A DNA stretch of 64,000 nt, from positions 496,001-560,000 of the forward strand of contig CAVOOM010000007.1 of the NCBI GenBank assembly GCA_963697565.1. The letters are read 5' to 3'. The notes below the pieces were generated by a model that saw nothing but the letters and a program-made list of their open reading frames with translations, made no database searches and was not told the origin of the DNA. The DNA comes from CAWFSE01 sp963697565 (GTDB lineage Bacteria; Actinomycetota; Actinomycetes; CAVWCF01). Position 1 is the first letter of the stretch. Every line of letters begins with the position of its first letter. Both the position numbers and the translations under genes were made by a program. Shown here piece after piece: positions 63,867 to 64,000 of this stretch.

Positions 63867-64000
63867 CAGTGCTGCTCCTCGTGCGTGGGTTGCTGGTGGT
63901 TGGGGATCTCTGGCTGGGGCGCCCCGGCGAGCCTGGCCCCGAGCAGCCGGCCGAGCGCGAGCGCCGGGGTGAGCACCATGCCGGAGCAGAACGAGTTGCC
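63866..64000 (-). CDS. C-terminal end of a gene upstream of the acyl-CoA dehydrogenase (partial)
   Basis: Forty-four residues are visible: GNSFCSGMVLTPALALGRLL, GARLAGAPQ and a hydrophilic tail, with the stop overlapping the dehydrogenase ATG (TGATG). The glycine-rich start and MVLTPALALGRLL resemble the last helix of DAO-type FAD oxidoreductases, where a similar GxSGxG...P segment ends the FAD domain. Identification is tentative because the body of the gene is outside the window. Confidence 0.45.
   Translation of the reverse strand, partial: GNSFCSGMVLTPALALGRLLGARLAGAPQPEIPNHQQPTHEEQH

Noticed and set aside
51497..64000. The catabolic cluster considered as a mobile genomic island
   Set aside because: No integrase, transposase, tRNA border or direct repeat was seen, and base composition looks the same as in the neighbours. 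Acquisition cannot be excluded but is not supported.
1..64000. rRNA, tRNA, tmRNA, RNase P and SRP RNA genes
   Set aside because: No recognisable conserved cores were noticed by eye; a covariance-model scan would be needed to rule them out fully.

Overview
The window is about 73-74% GC, uses many GTG starts and packs genes with 4-base ATGA/GTGA overlaps. It carries actinobacterial hallmarks: a division/cell-wall cluster with ftsZ, sepF, yggT and divIVA but no ftsA; a bifunctional-type hisA (priA) with no trpF; HGxxPAAW and Trp-associated membrane proteins; a PPOX-type F420 enzyme; and a LexA-box 13E12-type HNH gene. It is a chromosomal piece of an actinomycete that is not a close mycobacterium or streptomycete; genus cannot be read from the sequence alone.

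Layout. 1-9.9 kb (minus): MauE/DoxX protein, trpA-trpB-trpC, DUF2752, a CD225 protein, a histidine kinase/response regulator pair, HGxxPAAW protein, Trp membrane protein, trpE, hisI and a membrane protein. 10-12.8 kb: TIGR03085 protein, hisF, F420 enzyme, LexA-controlled HNH gene. 12.8-18.2 kb (minus): hisD-C-B, a 52-aa membrane protein, hisH, a small membrane protein, priA, ridA. 18.2-28 kb: LON-domain protein, ybaK, membrane protein, dnaE, aldo/keto reductase, GNAT, rluD, lspA, a DksA/TraR protein with a long Lys/Ala/Pro repeat, and a DUF167 protein. 28.1-31.6 kb (plus): T-box leader and ileS. 32.2-51.2 kb (minus): the dcw cluster mraZ, 50-aa protein, rsmH, ftsL-like, ftsI, murE, murF, mraY, murD, ftsW, murG, murC, ftsQ, ftsZ, pgeF, yggS, sepF, yggT, divIVA.

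51.5-64 kb is an accessory catabolic island: acyl-CoA synthetase, a two-domain cupin with a His-rich insert, an isochorismatase-fold amidase, two PuuE/allantoinase-like deacetylase-fold proteins, an IclR regulator, a class III CoA-transferase, a cyclase-family hydrolase, MmgE/PrpD, a CitE-like lyase, an acyl-CoA dehydrogenase and the end of a further gene. Read together, the genes suggest hydrolytic opening of a cyclic amide or imide, removal of amide nitrogen, CoA activation of the acid, and oxidation/retro-Claisen cleavage. The substrate is not deducible, and this is the best candidate for an undescribed pathway.

Quality note. At least 18 genes, many of them essential (ileS, mraY, murE, murF, ftsI, lspA, hisD, hisF, trpE), are interrupted by apparent single-base frameshifts with homology continuing in the next frame. 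Other long genes (dnaE, murC, murD, ftsZ) are intact. This looks like residual indel error in the assembly rather than gene decay, so I annotate such genes over their whole span and give the approximate shift positions. No rRNA, tRNA, CRISPR array, transposase or integrase was seen.
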